64,000 nucleotides of DNA from Terrimesophilobacter bigeumensis (GTDB lineage: Bacteria > Actinomycetota > Actinomycetes > Actinomycetales > Microbacteriaceae), in NCBI RefSeq assembly GCF_039537265.1, contig NZ_BAABAE010000003.1, positions 620,001 to 684,000 of the forward strand, given 5' to 3'. Within the stretch, counting starts at the first letter, position 1; the number at the start of each line of letters is the position of its first letter. The notes under the pieces are model-generated. The model did no database searches. It saw only the letters and a program-made list of their open reading frames with translations, and was not told where the DNA came from. A program made the position numbers and the translations under genes. Positions 1 through 8,854 of this stretch are shown in pieces.

Positions 1-165
1 ACGAGCCAGTTGCGCCTGCCTGCCGATTCGATCGAGTTCTCGGTGCGTCTGCACGACGACTGTCTCATCGGGCAGTTCATCGGCGGGAAGTACTTCAGCA
101 CCATCGGCCCGATGCTCACCAACGGCAGCTGCCTCATCGGCGATACCCGGCCCATCGACTGGTAG
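1..165 (+). CDS. C-terminus of an unidentified, probably exported protein (5' truncated by window edge)
   Basis: An open frame runs from base 1 to a TAG at 163-165 and gives the last 54 residues of a protein, ending in ...GDTRPIDW. Codon third positions are almost all G or C, so it is coding. It contains two cysteines (CLIG and SCLIG contexts), which would fit a disulfide in a small exported actinobacterial protein. I do not recognise the family with certainty. Its start and any signal peptide lie outside the window. It is followed by a 67-bp gap and then ettA on the same strand. Confidence 0.6.
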   Translation, partial: TSQLRLPADSIEFSVRLHDDCLIGQFIGGKYFSTIGPMLTNGSCLIGDTRPIDW

Positions 166-221
166 CGCCGAGCGGCCCCGCTGTCGACGGTCGCGGAATT
201 CATGCCGTTGCGGGTTTCGTA

Positions 222-232
222 GACTAGTCCGC

Positions 233-235
<3 letters not shown>
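222..235 (+). promoter_or_regulatory. Likely -10 element (TAGACT) of ettA, near-leaderless
   Basis: TAGACT at 222-227 fits the actinobacterial TAnnnT -10 pattern and ends five bases before the ATG at 233. No Shine-Dalgarno sequence lies in front of the ATG. This suggests a leaderless or nearly leaderless transcript. Inference from sequence only. Confidence 0.4.
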
Positions 236-1915
<1,680 letters not shown>

Positions 1916-1919
1916 GCCG

Positions 1920-2393
1920 GTGCGCATCCACATTCCGATCCCGCTGCGCTGGGGCGACCTCGATGCGTACAACCACGTCAACAACGTCCAGATGATGCGC
2001 ATCCTCGAGGAGGCCCGCGTTCGGGCGTTCTGGGCGCCCGAGGTGGGCGAGCCGGCCCCGACGGCCGTGCTCAGGGCGACCGCCGGATCCGACACGGTGA
2101 CGATGATCGCGGGCCACCTCGTGGAGTATGTCGCCCCGGTCGAGTACCACCGCGATGCGCTCGATGTGCAGTTGTGGATCAGCGCCGTCGGCGGGGCGAG
2201 CGCCGACATCGCCTACGAAGTGTTTTCGGGGGGCACCCTCGTCGTGCGCGCCGAGAGCACCATGGTGTTCATCGACGCGGCGACGCAGCGTCCTCGCCGG
2301 ATCGCGGATGACGAGCGCGTGGCGTGGGAGCCGTACGTCGGCGAGCCGGTCGTCTTCAAGCGCGACGCCAAGCTCAGGGCACGGGGTCAGTAA
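1920..2393 (+). CDS. Acyl-CoA thioesterase, 4HBT hot-dog fold
   Basis: The product has 157 residues starting from GTG at 1920, four bases after the ettA stop. The N-terminal motif RWGDLDAYNHVNNVQMMRILEEAR is the hallmark of the 4-hydroxybenzoyl-CoA thioesterase/FcbC-YbgC family; the aspartate in GDLDAYNHVNN is the catalytic residue. These enzymes hydrolyse acyl-CoA thioesters in the cytosol. The natural substrate cannot be deduced. The same frame stays open far upstream inside ettA, but similarity begins at this GTG, so the longer version is rejected. It is probably co-transcribed with ettA. Its 3' end overlaps the convergent lipoprotein gene by seven bases. Confidence 0.85.
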   Translation: MRIHIPIPLRWGDLDAYNHVNNVQMMRILEEARVRAFWAPEVGEPAPTAVLRATAGSDTVTMIAGHLVEYVAPVEYHRDALDVQLWISAVGGASADIAYEVFSGGTLVVRAESTMVFIDAATQRPRRIADDERVAWEPYVGEPVVFKRDAKLRARGQ

Positions 2394-2890
2394 CCCCGGT
2401 CTTCCGTCGGCGGGGCCTCGGTGATCTTGGTGCCGGAGGCGTCGACGACCCACCAGGTGCCGTCGTAGCCCTGCCCGGTTGTGTCGCCGGGAGCGCCATC
2501 GCCCACGTAGGTGTAGAGCGGATGCCCGTTGATCGTCACCTGCTTCACACCGCCGGCAGCGTCGATCGTGCCGACCGTTCCCGTGACACCCTCGACCTCC
2601 GGGGTCGTGGAGTCCGTCGTGATCGCCGGCCACAGTCTCGCGCAGGATCCGCTGCAGGAGCTCTCCCCGGAGTCCGCGACGTCCTCATCGAAGACGTAGG
2701 CGGTCATCCCGGCGCCGTCCACGATGATCTCCCCGAGCGAGGTCGAGGCGGTGTGGAGCGGGCCGTCCGCCGCCGGTGCGCCACCGGGAGGCTCCTGCGC
2801 GGGAGCGCATCCGGCCAGGATGAGCGTGGCGACGCCTGCGACGGCGAGCCAGCCGGCCCGTCGTGGAGATCTCTGGGTTGTCGTAATCAT
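2387..2890 (-). CDS. COG4315-type lipoprotein with secreted repeats (PF03640-like)
   Basis: This exported lipoprotein has 167 residues. The N-terminus carries twin arginines, a hydrophobic stretch and a lipobox, LILAGC, so Cys about 28 would be lipidated. The mature part holds two copies of the short repeat known as 'secreted repeat of unknown function' (first copy ...MTAYVFDEDVADSGESSCSGSCARLWPAIT; second ...HPLYTYVGDGAPGDTTGQG), with the typical C-x3-C before the WP. These proteins are extracytoplasmic and their biochemistry is unknown. It is the third gene of the Rieske/DUF2231 operon, which is probably controlled by the divergent ECF sigma factor. The start at the ATG at 2890 is chosen because the signal peptide begins there. 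Confidence 0.82.
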   Translation of the reverse strand: MITTTQRSPRRAGWLAVAGVATLILAGCAPAQEPPGGAPAADGPLHTASTSLGEIIVDGAGMTAYVFDEDVADSGESSCSGSCARLWPAITTDSTTPEVEGVTGTVGTIDAAGGVKQVTINGHPLYTYVGDGAPGDTTGQGYDGTWWVVDASGTKITEAPPTEDRGY

Positions 2891-2988
2891 GGTCCTGCCT
2901 TCCTCCGGGGTCGCGGCGCGTCTCGCCCGGCCTACAGGAGACACGAGACGGACGCCCGCTCGGTTCATCGGGCGGGTGGCGGGTCGTT

Positions 2989-3459
2989 TCAGAGGAAGGA
3001 TCCGGTCCACACGGCCGCGGCTCCGGACTCGCCGATGAGAACGACGAGCACGACGGAGCCGACTGATGTGACGATGGCGGCGGCATCGAGCGCCACGACG
3101 ACAGCGAGCCGAAGCGCGTGGGGCAGCGCCGGGTCGAGGCGATACCAGAGCCAGATCGCCGCAGCGACCACGAACACGGCGATGACCCACGGCAGCAGCA
3201 GCGGGCCGAGCGTGGTGTGGCGCTCGAGGAGCGGCGTCGCGCCGACGCGCTCCTGCAACCATTCGCCCGCAGCCGTCGTGAACGGGACAGCGACGAGGCC
3301 AACGAGAGCAACGATCGGGGTGACGATGCCGAGCCGTCTGCGCGCCACGGGCCAGAACGCCGAGAGCAGAAGGCATAGTGCCGCGAGCGGTACGACGATC
3401 ACGACCAGATGCACGAGCAGCACGTGCACCGGGAGACCGTTGATGACGTAGTCGATCAC
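2989..3459 (-). CDS. DUF2231-like integral membrane protein
   Basis: This 156-residue protein has four hydrophobic segments. It begins VIDYVINGLPVHVLLVHLVVIVVPL, with the N-terminal LPVHVLLVH pattern seen in DUF2231 membrane proteins; the histidines there could bind metal or haem, which is inference. The GTG start at 3459 overlaps the TGA of the Rieske gene (GTGA), so translation is coupled. With a Rieske protein before it and a secreted repeat lipoprotein after it, a redox role at the membrane is plausible. The exact substrate is unknown. Confidence 0.75.
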   Translation of the reverse strand: MIDYVINGLPVHVLLVHLVVIVVPLAALCLLLSAFWPVARRRLGIVTPIVALVGLVAVPFTTAAGEWLQERVGATPLLERHTTLGPLLLPWVIAVFVVAAAIWLWYRLDPALPHALRLAVVVALDAAAIVTSVGSVVLVVLIGESGAAAVWTGSFL

Positions 3460-3935
3460 GCGATGACCACCGCTCCGCCGGCGATCGTGACGGCGATCGG
3501 GTTGAGCGGCCGCACGGCGGGGCCTGCCAGGACTGCCCCGGTGGCGGCCTCGAATCGTGAGCCGTGGCAGGAGCAGTCGAACTCGTCCATGATTGCGGCC
3601 ACCAGGCATCCCTGGTGAGTGCAGATGGCGCTGAACGCGACCACGTCCCCCTCGGCGGGCTGAGCGAGCAGAATGTCCTGCCCGCTGACGGTGACGGAAG
3701 CGGTGCCGCCCACCGGGATCTCGGTGACCTGCACGAGCTCGGTGCCCGGAGGCAGTGGGGACGCCACGGGTATGTGATCCGGGGGAACCTGGCTGCGGGT
3801 CCCGTCGGTCCCGTTGGTCCCGTCCGTGTCCGGTCGGAGTGGTGCGGGAGCGCACGCGGCGAGCACGAGAGCGCTCGACCCGAGTACGGCGGCGCCGCCG
3901 GTCGTGATGAGCGAGCGTCTGGTCAGTTCGGTCAT
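3456..3935 (-). CDS. Rieske (2Fe-2S) domain lipoprotein
   Basis: This 159-residue exported Rieske protein starts with a Tat-like RRSLITTGGAAVLGSSALVLAAC segment that ends in a lipobox, so it is probably secreted folded and anchored by lipid. The cluster ligands are visible as CTHQGC and CSCHGS (C-x-H and C-x2-H), with the conserved GSRFEAATG and GPAVRPL loops of ubiquinol-type small Rieske domains. It is not a cytochrome bc1 subunit because the long N-terminal transmembrane part is missing. It is the first gene of a three-gene operon transcribed away from the ECF sigma gene, and its promoter is the mirror image of the sigma promoter (see 3985-4043). Confidence 0.88.
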   Translation of the reverse strand: MTELTRRSLITTGGAAVLGSSALVLAACAPAPLRPDTDGTNGTDGTRSQVPPDHIPVASPLPPGTELVQVTEIPVGGTASVTVSGQDILLAQPAEGDVVAFSAICTHQGCLVAAIMDEFDCSCHGSRFEAATGAVLAGPAVRPLNPIAVTIAGGAVVIA

Positions 3936-3984
3936 GTCGTTCCCCTCGCGCGTCCGGCCTGTCAGTCGGTCCGTCTCAGTTTCC

Positions 3985-4043
3985 ACGATGCGGCGAGGCG
4001 AAAAGTTCACCCGCGTGAACCGATCGGGGTGTGGCAACGTTAA
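3985..4043. promoter_or_regulatory. Back-to-back ECF-type promoters sharing a palindromic -35 region
   Basis: The perfect inverted repeat GTTCAC-CCGC-GTGAAC at 4005-4020 supplies two divergent -35 elements. On the plus strand GTGAAC (4015-4020) is followed after 17 bases by CGTTAA (4038-4043). On the minus strand GTGAAC (4010-4005) is followed after 17 bases by CGTGGA (3987-3982). Both fit an ECF sigma promoter of the SigL type (TGAAC...CGT). They would drive the sigma/anti-sigma pair and the Rieske operon, and imply autoregulation. Confidence 0.75.
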
Positions 4044-4065
4044 TAGGGCTGAGGGAGGCATCCGG

Positions 4066-4602
4066 ATGCCGATGGAGCCAGCGGGCAGTCGCCGGGCCTT
4101 GGCGACCCAGGACGAACTCGTTCGCGCCCTGCACGACGAGCACGCCTCGGCGCTCTGGCGCTACGTCGTCTCGATCTGCGGCGACCGACAACTTGCGGAG
4201 GACATCGTGCAGGAGACCCTGTTGCGGGCCTGGCGTCGCCCCAGGGTGCTCGACCAGACCGCGGGCTCCGCGCGAGCCTGGCTGTTCACGGTCGCTCGCA
4301 ATCTCGTCACGGACCACTACCGCAGTGCTCGCTCCCGCCACGAGATCGGAACGGACAGCCCGCCTGAGCGCCTCGCCGACGACGGGGTCGACGCGATGCT
4401 CGACCGCTGGCTCGTGGCGGATGCGCTCGCCGCGATCTCGCCGGAGCACCGCGTCGTCGTCGTTCACGCCTACTATCTCGGCCAGTCGGTCGCGGTGATC
4501 GCCGAAGTGCTCGACGTGCCGGAGGGAACCGTCAAGTCCCGCCTGCACTACGGATTGCGCGCCCTCCGACTTGCTTTGCAGGAGCGGGGGGTGACCGGAT
4601 GA
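4066..4602 (+). CDS. ECF-family RNA polymerase sigma factor (SigL-like)
   Basis: The 178-residue protein has sigma-70 region 2 (DEHASALWRYVVSICGDRQLAEDIVQETLLRAWRRP, about residues 20-60) and region 4 (AISPEHRVVVVHAYYLGQSV...VPEGTVKSRLHYGLRAL, about 125-170). The architecture is that of an extracytoplasmic-function sigma factor. The start at 4066 has GAGGGAGG about eight bases upstream. Its stop overlaps the anti-sigma start (ATGA), the usual arrangement for stoichiometric production. The upstream region holds a GTGAAC-N17-CGTTAA promoter and its mirror image for the divergent Rieske operon, so the regulon likely includes both. Confidence 0.92.
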   Translation: MPMEPAGSRRALATQDELVRALHDEHASALWRYVVSICGDRQLAEDIVQETLLRAWRRPRVLDQTAGSARAWLFTVARNLVTDHYRSARSRHEIGTDSPPERLADDGVDAMLDRWLVADALAAISPEHRVVVVHAYYLGQSVAVIAEVLDVPEGTVKSRLHYGLRALRLALQERGVTG

Positions 4603-5273
4603 CCGACACCTACCGCGACTGGGATGCCGCCTACTTGCTCGGCTCGCTCTCGCCTGCCGAACGGCGTGAGTTCGAGGACCACCTGGCCGACTGCCCGCGC
4701 TGCTCGGCCGCCGTCGCCGAACTGGCCGGGCTGCCTGGACTGCTGTCGATGGTGCCCGTCGACGAGGTCGATCCGGTCGAGGAGGTGCCTAAGGAGTTGC
4801 TTCCGCGCCTGGTCACCGCAGCCAGGCGACGCCGTACGCGCGTCCGCGCCCTCACGGGTGGTCTTGTGGTCGCGGCAGCGGCGGCGGCCGTTGCGGTGAC
4901 CCTCGTCCTGCCCCAGATCGTGCCGGCCGATCCGGGGGAGCACAGTGCGGAGCTGACGCTCAGCCAGGTCGTGGCGAGTCCACTGAGCGCCGACGTACGC
5001 CTCATCGTTCACGATTGGGGGACGAGCATCGAGATGACCTGCCGGTATGCGGGTGATTACGGAGGTACCGGCGGCCCAGGTGGTTCCGGCGCCGACTATG
5101 CGATGTACGTGACCGACTCCGCGGGCGAGGCCACGCAGCTCGCGACCTGGACGGCGATGCCGGGGAGCACGGTCGAGCCGTCGGGCACGACGAGTCTCAC
5201 GCTCGACGAGATCCGCTCGGTGGAGGTGCGCTCGGTCGAGAGCGGCGCCATCCTGCTCGCCGGCAGCCCCTGA
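4599..5273 (+). CDS. Anti-sigma factor with zinc-finger (zf-HC2) N-terminus and one TM segment
   Basis: This 224-residue membrane protein has an N-terminal anti-sigma zinc finger with ligands in EFEDHLADCPRCSAAV (H-x3-C-x2-C, about residues 28-36). A single transmembrane helix follows (GLVVAAAAAAVAVTLVLP, about 90-107), then a periplasm-facing domain resembling the RskA/RsiL C-terminal part. It would hold the preceding ECF sigma factor inactive and release it on an envelope signal; which signal is unknown. Its ATG overlaps the sigma TGA. The stop codon overlaps the first unit of a 15-bp tandem repeat. Confidence 0.88.
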   Translation: MTDTYRDWDAAYLLGSLSPAERREFEDHLADCPRCSAAVAELAGLPGLLSMVPVDEVDPVEEVPKELLPRLVTAARRRRTRVRALTGGLVVAAAAAAVAVTLVLPQIVPADPGEHSAELTLSQVVASPLSADVRLIVHDWGTSIEMTCRYAGDYGGTGGPGGSGADYAMYVTDSAGEATQLATWTAMPGSTVEPSGTTSLTLDEIRSVEVRSVESGAILLAGSP

Positions 5274-5346
5274 GGCGGGATGCACCGAGGCGGGATGCAC
5301 CGAGTTGGGAGGCACCGAGTTGGGAGGCACCGAGGCGGGATGTCCC
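5272..5346. repeat. Five-unit 15-bp tandem repeat (VNTR-like)
   Basis: Five head-to-tail units of 15 bp start at 5272, 5287, 5302, 5317 and 5332. Units 1 and 2 are GAGGCGGGATGCACC, units 3 and 4 are GAGTTGGGAGGCACC, and unit 5 is a variant of the first. The first unit overlaps the TGA of the anti-sigma gene. The array fills most of the gap before the convergent tesB. Pairwise identity (1=2, 3=4) suggests recent duplication. Confidence 0.85.
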
Positions 5347-5378
5347 GTGCTCGCTGACCGGACTCCCTCGCCCGATCT

Positions 5379-6248
5379 TCAGGACTCCGGAACCCGGACC
5401 ATGCCCTCCTGGGCGACGGTTGCGAGCAGCGCACCCTCGCGGTTGAAGATGCGGCCGGTGGCGAGGCCGCGTCCACCGATCGCGGTCGGCGACTCCTGCA
5501 GGTAGAGCATCCACTCGTCGGCGCGGCCGAACCGGTGCCACCACATCGCATGGTCGAGGCTCGCGACCTTGAGGCCGGGCGTGCCCCAGGTGACCCCGTG
5601 GCGGCGGAGCACCGACTCGAGGATCGAATAGTCGCTCGCGTAGGCGAGGGCGGCGCGGTGAAGGCCGGGGTCATCCGGGAGTTTTCCGATCGCCTTCATC
5701 CAGACGGCCTGGTGCGCGACGCGGTCCTTCGCCTTCGTGAGGTAGACCGGGTCCTCGACATGACGCATCTCGAACGCGCGACCGGTGGCCCAGTACTGCG
5801 CGACGGGGTGGTCGATGGCTCTGAGGAGTTCCTCGTCGCTGGCGAGCGACTCGGGTCCGGGCACATCCTCGGGGAAGGAGACCTGGTGGTCGAGGCCCGG
5901 ATCCTCATCCTGGAACGAGGCGATCATCGACAGGATGGGCAGGCCGTTCTGGTACGCCTGCGTGCGCCGGGTCGAGAAGGAACGACCGTCGTGGATGCGG
6001 TCGACGGCGAAGGTGATCGGGAGATCGACATCCCCCGGGCGAAGGAAATAGCCGTGCAACGAGTGGATCGACCGGTCCTCGGCGACGGTACGCGTCGCGG
6101 CGACGACCGACTGTGCGAGCACCTGGCCGCCGAAGACGCGACCGAGCGGCATCCACTGGCTCGGACCGGAGAAGATGTCCTCGTTCGTGCGCGCCCCGGT
6201 GTCGGTCAGGTCGAGCGAGGCGAGCAGACCGGCGATGGGGTCGTTCAT
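5379..6248 (-). CDS. tesB: Acyl-CoA thioesterase II (TesB)
   Basis: This cytosolic hydrolase of 289 residues has a double hot-dog fold and cleaves medium to long-chain acyl-CoA. The N-terminal half carries GRVFGGQVLAQS and HSLHGYFLRPGD, both TesB signatures. The C-terminal half carries the catalytic aspartate in SLDHAMWWHRF and the glutamine/threonine region (YLQESPTAIGGRGLATGRIFNREG). Its length matches E. coli TesB. It is divergent from the gene at 6314, with 65 bp between the start codons. Confidence 0.93.
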   Translation of the reverse strand: MNDPIAGLLASLDLTDTGARTNEDIFSGPSQWMPLGRVFGGQVLAQSVVAATRTVAEDRSIHSLHGYFLRPGDVDLPITFAVDRIHDGRSFSTRRTQAYQNGLPILSMIASFQDEDPGLDHQVSFPEDVPGPESLASDEELLRAIDHPVAQYWATGRAFEMRHVEDPVYLTKAKDRVAHQAVWMKAIGKLPDDPGLHRAALAYASDYSILESVLRRHGVTWGTPGLKVASLDHAMWWHRFGRADEWMLYLQESPTAIGGRGLATGRIFNREGALLATVAQEGMVRVPES

Positions 6249-6313
6249 TCATTCTCCCGAGTTGGGGATGCGGGTTCCGCAGACCCCGCCGTTGTAGGTA
6301 GTTTAGAGGGCAG

Positions 6314-6991
6314 ATGAGCCGAACATTCTCCCTGGTTGACTCCCTCGCCCTCAGCGACCTGCAGACCTTTCTCGGTCGCGCCGGAAGGGTCGAGGACGGT
6401 TCCGTGCGCCTCATCGCCGACTCCGGGCTGCTCGCCGCCTACGTCGCGATCTTCTACCCGGTCGGACTCCATGACGACACGCCCACCGTGCTCGGACTTC
6501 GCACCTTCGCCCTCGCGGATGGCGGACCATTCGACGCGGTCGTGCCGGTGCGCTCCCTCCTCGAGCGCCTCGCAAGGCTCAGGATCGACGTCGAAGACCC
6601 CGCCGCGCCTGTCACTGTGAGCCTGCCGATCGAGGTCAACACGGTCGTCTGGGCGGCGATCTCGCCGCCGCGCGGCGGATGGCGCGGCCTCGAGCCGGTT
6701 CCCGCCGGTGAACTCCTCACCGTCGCGGATGCCGGGATCGCCGAGATCCGCGACACCGTCCCCGCGGGCACGGGCGAGCAGCTCGTGCATCGTGCGCGGG
6801 CGGAGGTCTGGGGGAGGCCCATCGACGGGTTCGAGCACATCCCGGCCGGTGCGGCATTCGCGACTCACACGCTCGGGTTCCTCGCCCCGCCGGAACCGGT
6901 GCGGGTCTACGAGACCGGGCCGTGGACGCGGCTGAGCTCCGAGCGCGGGCACGTGCTCGTCCGTCGCAGGGCCTGGACCCTCCAGGCGTAG
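6314..6991 (+). CDS. Conserved hypothetical protein
   Basis: A 225-residue soluble protein without signal peptide or membrane segments. Codon use is typical of the genome and AGAGGG lies just before the ATG. The sequence includes a tryptophan-rich middle (VWAAISPPRGGWRGLEPV) and a C-terminal half with WGRPIDGFEHIPAGAAFATHTLGFL. I do not recognise a catalytic motif. The next gene follows after one base, so the two are probably co-transcribed. Confidence 0.7.
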   Translation: MSRTFSLVDSLALSDLQTFLGRAGRVEDGSVRLIADSGLLAAYVAIFYPVGLHDDTPTVLGLRTFALADGGPFDAVVPVRSLLERLARLRIDVEDPAAPVTVSLPIEVNTVVWAAISPPRGGWRGLEPVPAGELLTVADAGIAEIRDTVPAGTGEQLVHRARAEVWGRPIDGFEHIPAGAAFATHTLGFLAPPEPVRVYETGPWTRLSSERGHVLVRRRAWTLQA

Positions 6992-6992
6992 G

Positions 6993-8138
6993 GTGACGAA
7001 CGTGCTTCGTCATGTGGCCGCTGTCGTCTCCACCTGCCTCCTGCTCGCCGGCGTCGCTCTCCTGGTCGTTACCGCGGGGGCAACACGGCTCTCGAGCGGT
7101 GAGGCGGATGCCCCGAGCGTGCTCTCGGCGACGGTCCCGGTCCAGGACATCGGCCTCACAGTGAGTCATACGCTGGTCACCGCCGCTGTCACGCTCATCC
7201 TGCTGCTCGTCGTCGGCTACGCGAGCCTGCTGCTCGGCAACGCGATCGGGGATGGCGGGAACGGCAACCGCATCTTCGGTCGTGCGATCGCCTCGTGGGA
7301 GAAGGCGACTGCGCGGCTGCGTCGGCCGAGGACTCCGGGATGGGTGCCGATCGCCGCCGGAATGACGGTGGCGACGATCATCGCCGGGTTCGTCGACCCC
7401 GGCTTCGGATTCAACCTCGGCTCGCTGCGGATGCTCGTGTCGGTCGCCCTGGCCTTCGTCATCCAGAACCTGGTCGGCTGGTGGCTCGTTCGGCGAGCGT
7501 TGAGGATCACCGAGCCTGATCTGAAGCCCGGCATCCGGTTCAAGTTCGGCTCGCTGCCCATCCTGCTGGTCGCCGTCATCCTGTCGCGGGTCGTTGGCTT
7601 CGAACCGGGCATGGTGTTCGGGCTCATCGTCGGACTCTCCTTCGGGGCGACACTCGCGAAGACGAGGCAGGCCCGCGTGGTGCTCGTCGGAGCCGGCTAC
7701 GCCTTCGGGCTCGCGATGGTCGGCTGGCTCGGCTACAGCATCGTCGTCTCCACGGCGGGCGGCGCCCCCGGCTTCTGGGAGGTCTTCGCGAGCGAGACAC
7801 TGAGCGGTCTCGCCGTGAGCGGCATCGCCGCGCTCCCGATCGCATTGCTGCCGATGGCCTTCGTCGAGGGCGGAGCAGTGTTCGCGTGGAAGAAGTCGGC
7901 CTGGGCGCTGTGCTACGCCATCGGCCTGTTCTCGTTCTTCGTCATCCTTCTGCCACTGCCGTCCGGCTGGGGCGAGGTCGGGGCCCCACTGGCCACCTGG
8001 GTGGGGCTCTACGTCGCCTACGCTGTGCTCGCGATCGGGGTCTGGGCATGGTTCCGCTTCACGGCGCCGCGAGTTGCGGAACCCGCGGCGGCACCCGCAT
8101 CCGGGGCCGCGTCGACGAGCGCCGGGGGGACCGCCTAG
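6993..8138 (+). CDS. Polytopic membrane protein of unknown function
   Basis: This 381-residue protein starts at GTG 6993, one base after the previous stop. It has about nine to ten hydrophobic segments, beginning HVAAVVSTCLLLAGVALLVV. A long cytosolic loop follows (NGNRIFGRAIASWEKATARLRRPRTPG), then paired helices rich in FGF/GLIVGLSFG motifs and an Ala-rich tail. I cannot assign it to a transporter family. The frame stays open across the convergent DUF2510 gene's last four bases. Confidence 0.7.
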   Translation: MTNVLRHVAAVVSTCLLLAGVALLVVTAGATRLSSGEADAPSVLSATVPVQDIGLTVSHTLVTAAVTLILLLVVGYASLLLGNAIGDGGNGNRIFGRAIASWEKATARLRRPRTPGWVPIAAGMTVATIIAGFVDPGFGFNLGSLRMLVSVALAFVIQNLVGWWLVRRALRITEPDLKPGIRFKFGSLPILLVAVILSRVVGFEPGMVFGLIVGLSFGATLAKTRQARVVLVGAGYAFGLAMVGWLGYSIVVSTAGGAPGFWEVFASETLSGLAVSGIAALPIALLPMAFVEGGAVFAWKKSAWALCYAIGLFSFFVILLPLPSGWGEVGAPLATWVGLYVAYAVLAIGVWAWFRFTAPRVAEPAAAPASGAASTSAGGTA

Positions 8139-8755
8139 CGCGGGAAGGTCGACACCGCGGCGAAGACGGCGGACATCATGGCCACCATGATGTAGATCAC
8201 GACGCCGAACGAGACGACGAGCGTGGCGATCGTCGCCCACATGGGCGAAATCCCGCGGCCGGTGCGCTTCCTGACGACGACGGACCGGCCGATCGCGTAC
8301 ACGGCGGAGGAGAGGAACACCCAGGCGAAGTGGAACGGGCGCGGAACCCCTCGGCGCTGCAGCTCACGCCAGTCGAGGTAGGCGAACCAGGCGCAGAGGC
8401 CGTAGCCGACCCATCCGCCGATCGTGCCGATGAGGTAGCCGGGGCTCACCAGGAAGGCGAGCGAGCTCATGCCGGTCGGGTCGCTCAGGTCGATCAGGCT
8501 GCCCCAGTCGATCGTGAACAGGCCGATCATCGGGATGAGGGGCAGGAGAACGACGAGCCAGATCCAGACGGTGTTCCACTCCGTGCCCTCTGGCGCCTTG
8601 AGGGCGGCGGCCGTGGCAGTGGTGGAGTACCCGGCAGTGGCAGAGTACGGTGCGGCGGTGGCGGAACGATGCTGGGACCACTCGATGCCATCCCACCAGC
8701 GTGACCGGGTCGCATCCTCGGGGTCCGGGTACCAGCCTGCCGGCGTGTTCGTCAT
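8135..8755 (-). CDS. DUF2510 domain membrane protein
   Basis: This 206-residue protein starts with the DUF2510 module (PAGWYPDPEDATRSRWWDGIEWSQH, residues about 5-30). A Ser/Thr/Ala linker follows, then a region with four predicted membrane helices. DUF2510 is a short Trp-rich actinobacterial module of unknown function found at the N-terminus of many membrane proteins. It overlaps the convergent 6993 gene by four bases. A second, free-standing DUF2510 protein is found at 29640. Confidence 0.8.
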   Translation of the reverse strand: MTNTPAGWYPDPEDATRSRWWDGIEWSQHRSATAAPYSATAGYSTTATAAALKAPEGTEWNTVWIWLVVLLPLIPMIGLFTIDWGSLIDLSDPTGMSSLAFLVSPGYLIGTIGGWVGYGLCAWFAYLDWRELQRRGVPRPFHFAWVFLSSAVYAIGRSVVVRKRTGRGISPMWATIATLVVSFGVVIYIMVAMMSAVFAAVSTFPR

Positions 8756-8785
8756 GGTGCAGAGCCTAGTGCGCCCTTACTCCCC

Positions 8786-8847
8786 CGTTTGTGCGCACTT
8801 CTGGTCGCTATGGCAGGGAGCTTACCGACCAGAGGTGCGCACAAACG
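8786..8847. repeat. Long imperfect inverted repeat (22-bp arms, 18-nt loop)
   Basis: The arm CGTTTGTGCGCACTTCTGG... at 8786-8807 is matched by its complement at 8826-8847 with one G:U-type mismatch; the loop is 18 bases. It lies between the start of the DUF2510 gene and the stop of the FAD dehydrogenase gene, both on the minus strand. It may therefore terminate the upstream transcript. There is no T-tract. It also resembles the hairpin at 28829-28881 in size and loop length. Confidence 0.7.
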
Positions 8848-8854
8848 GAGGGGG

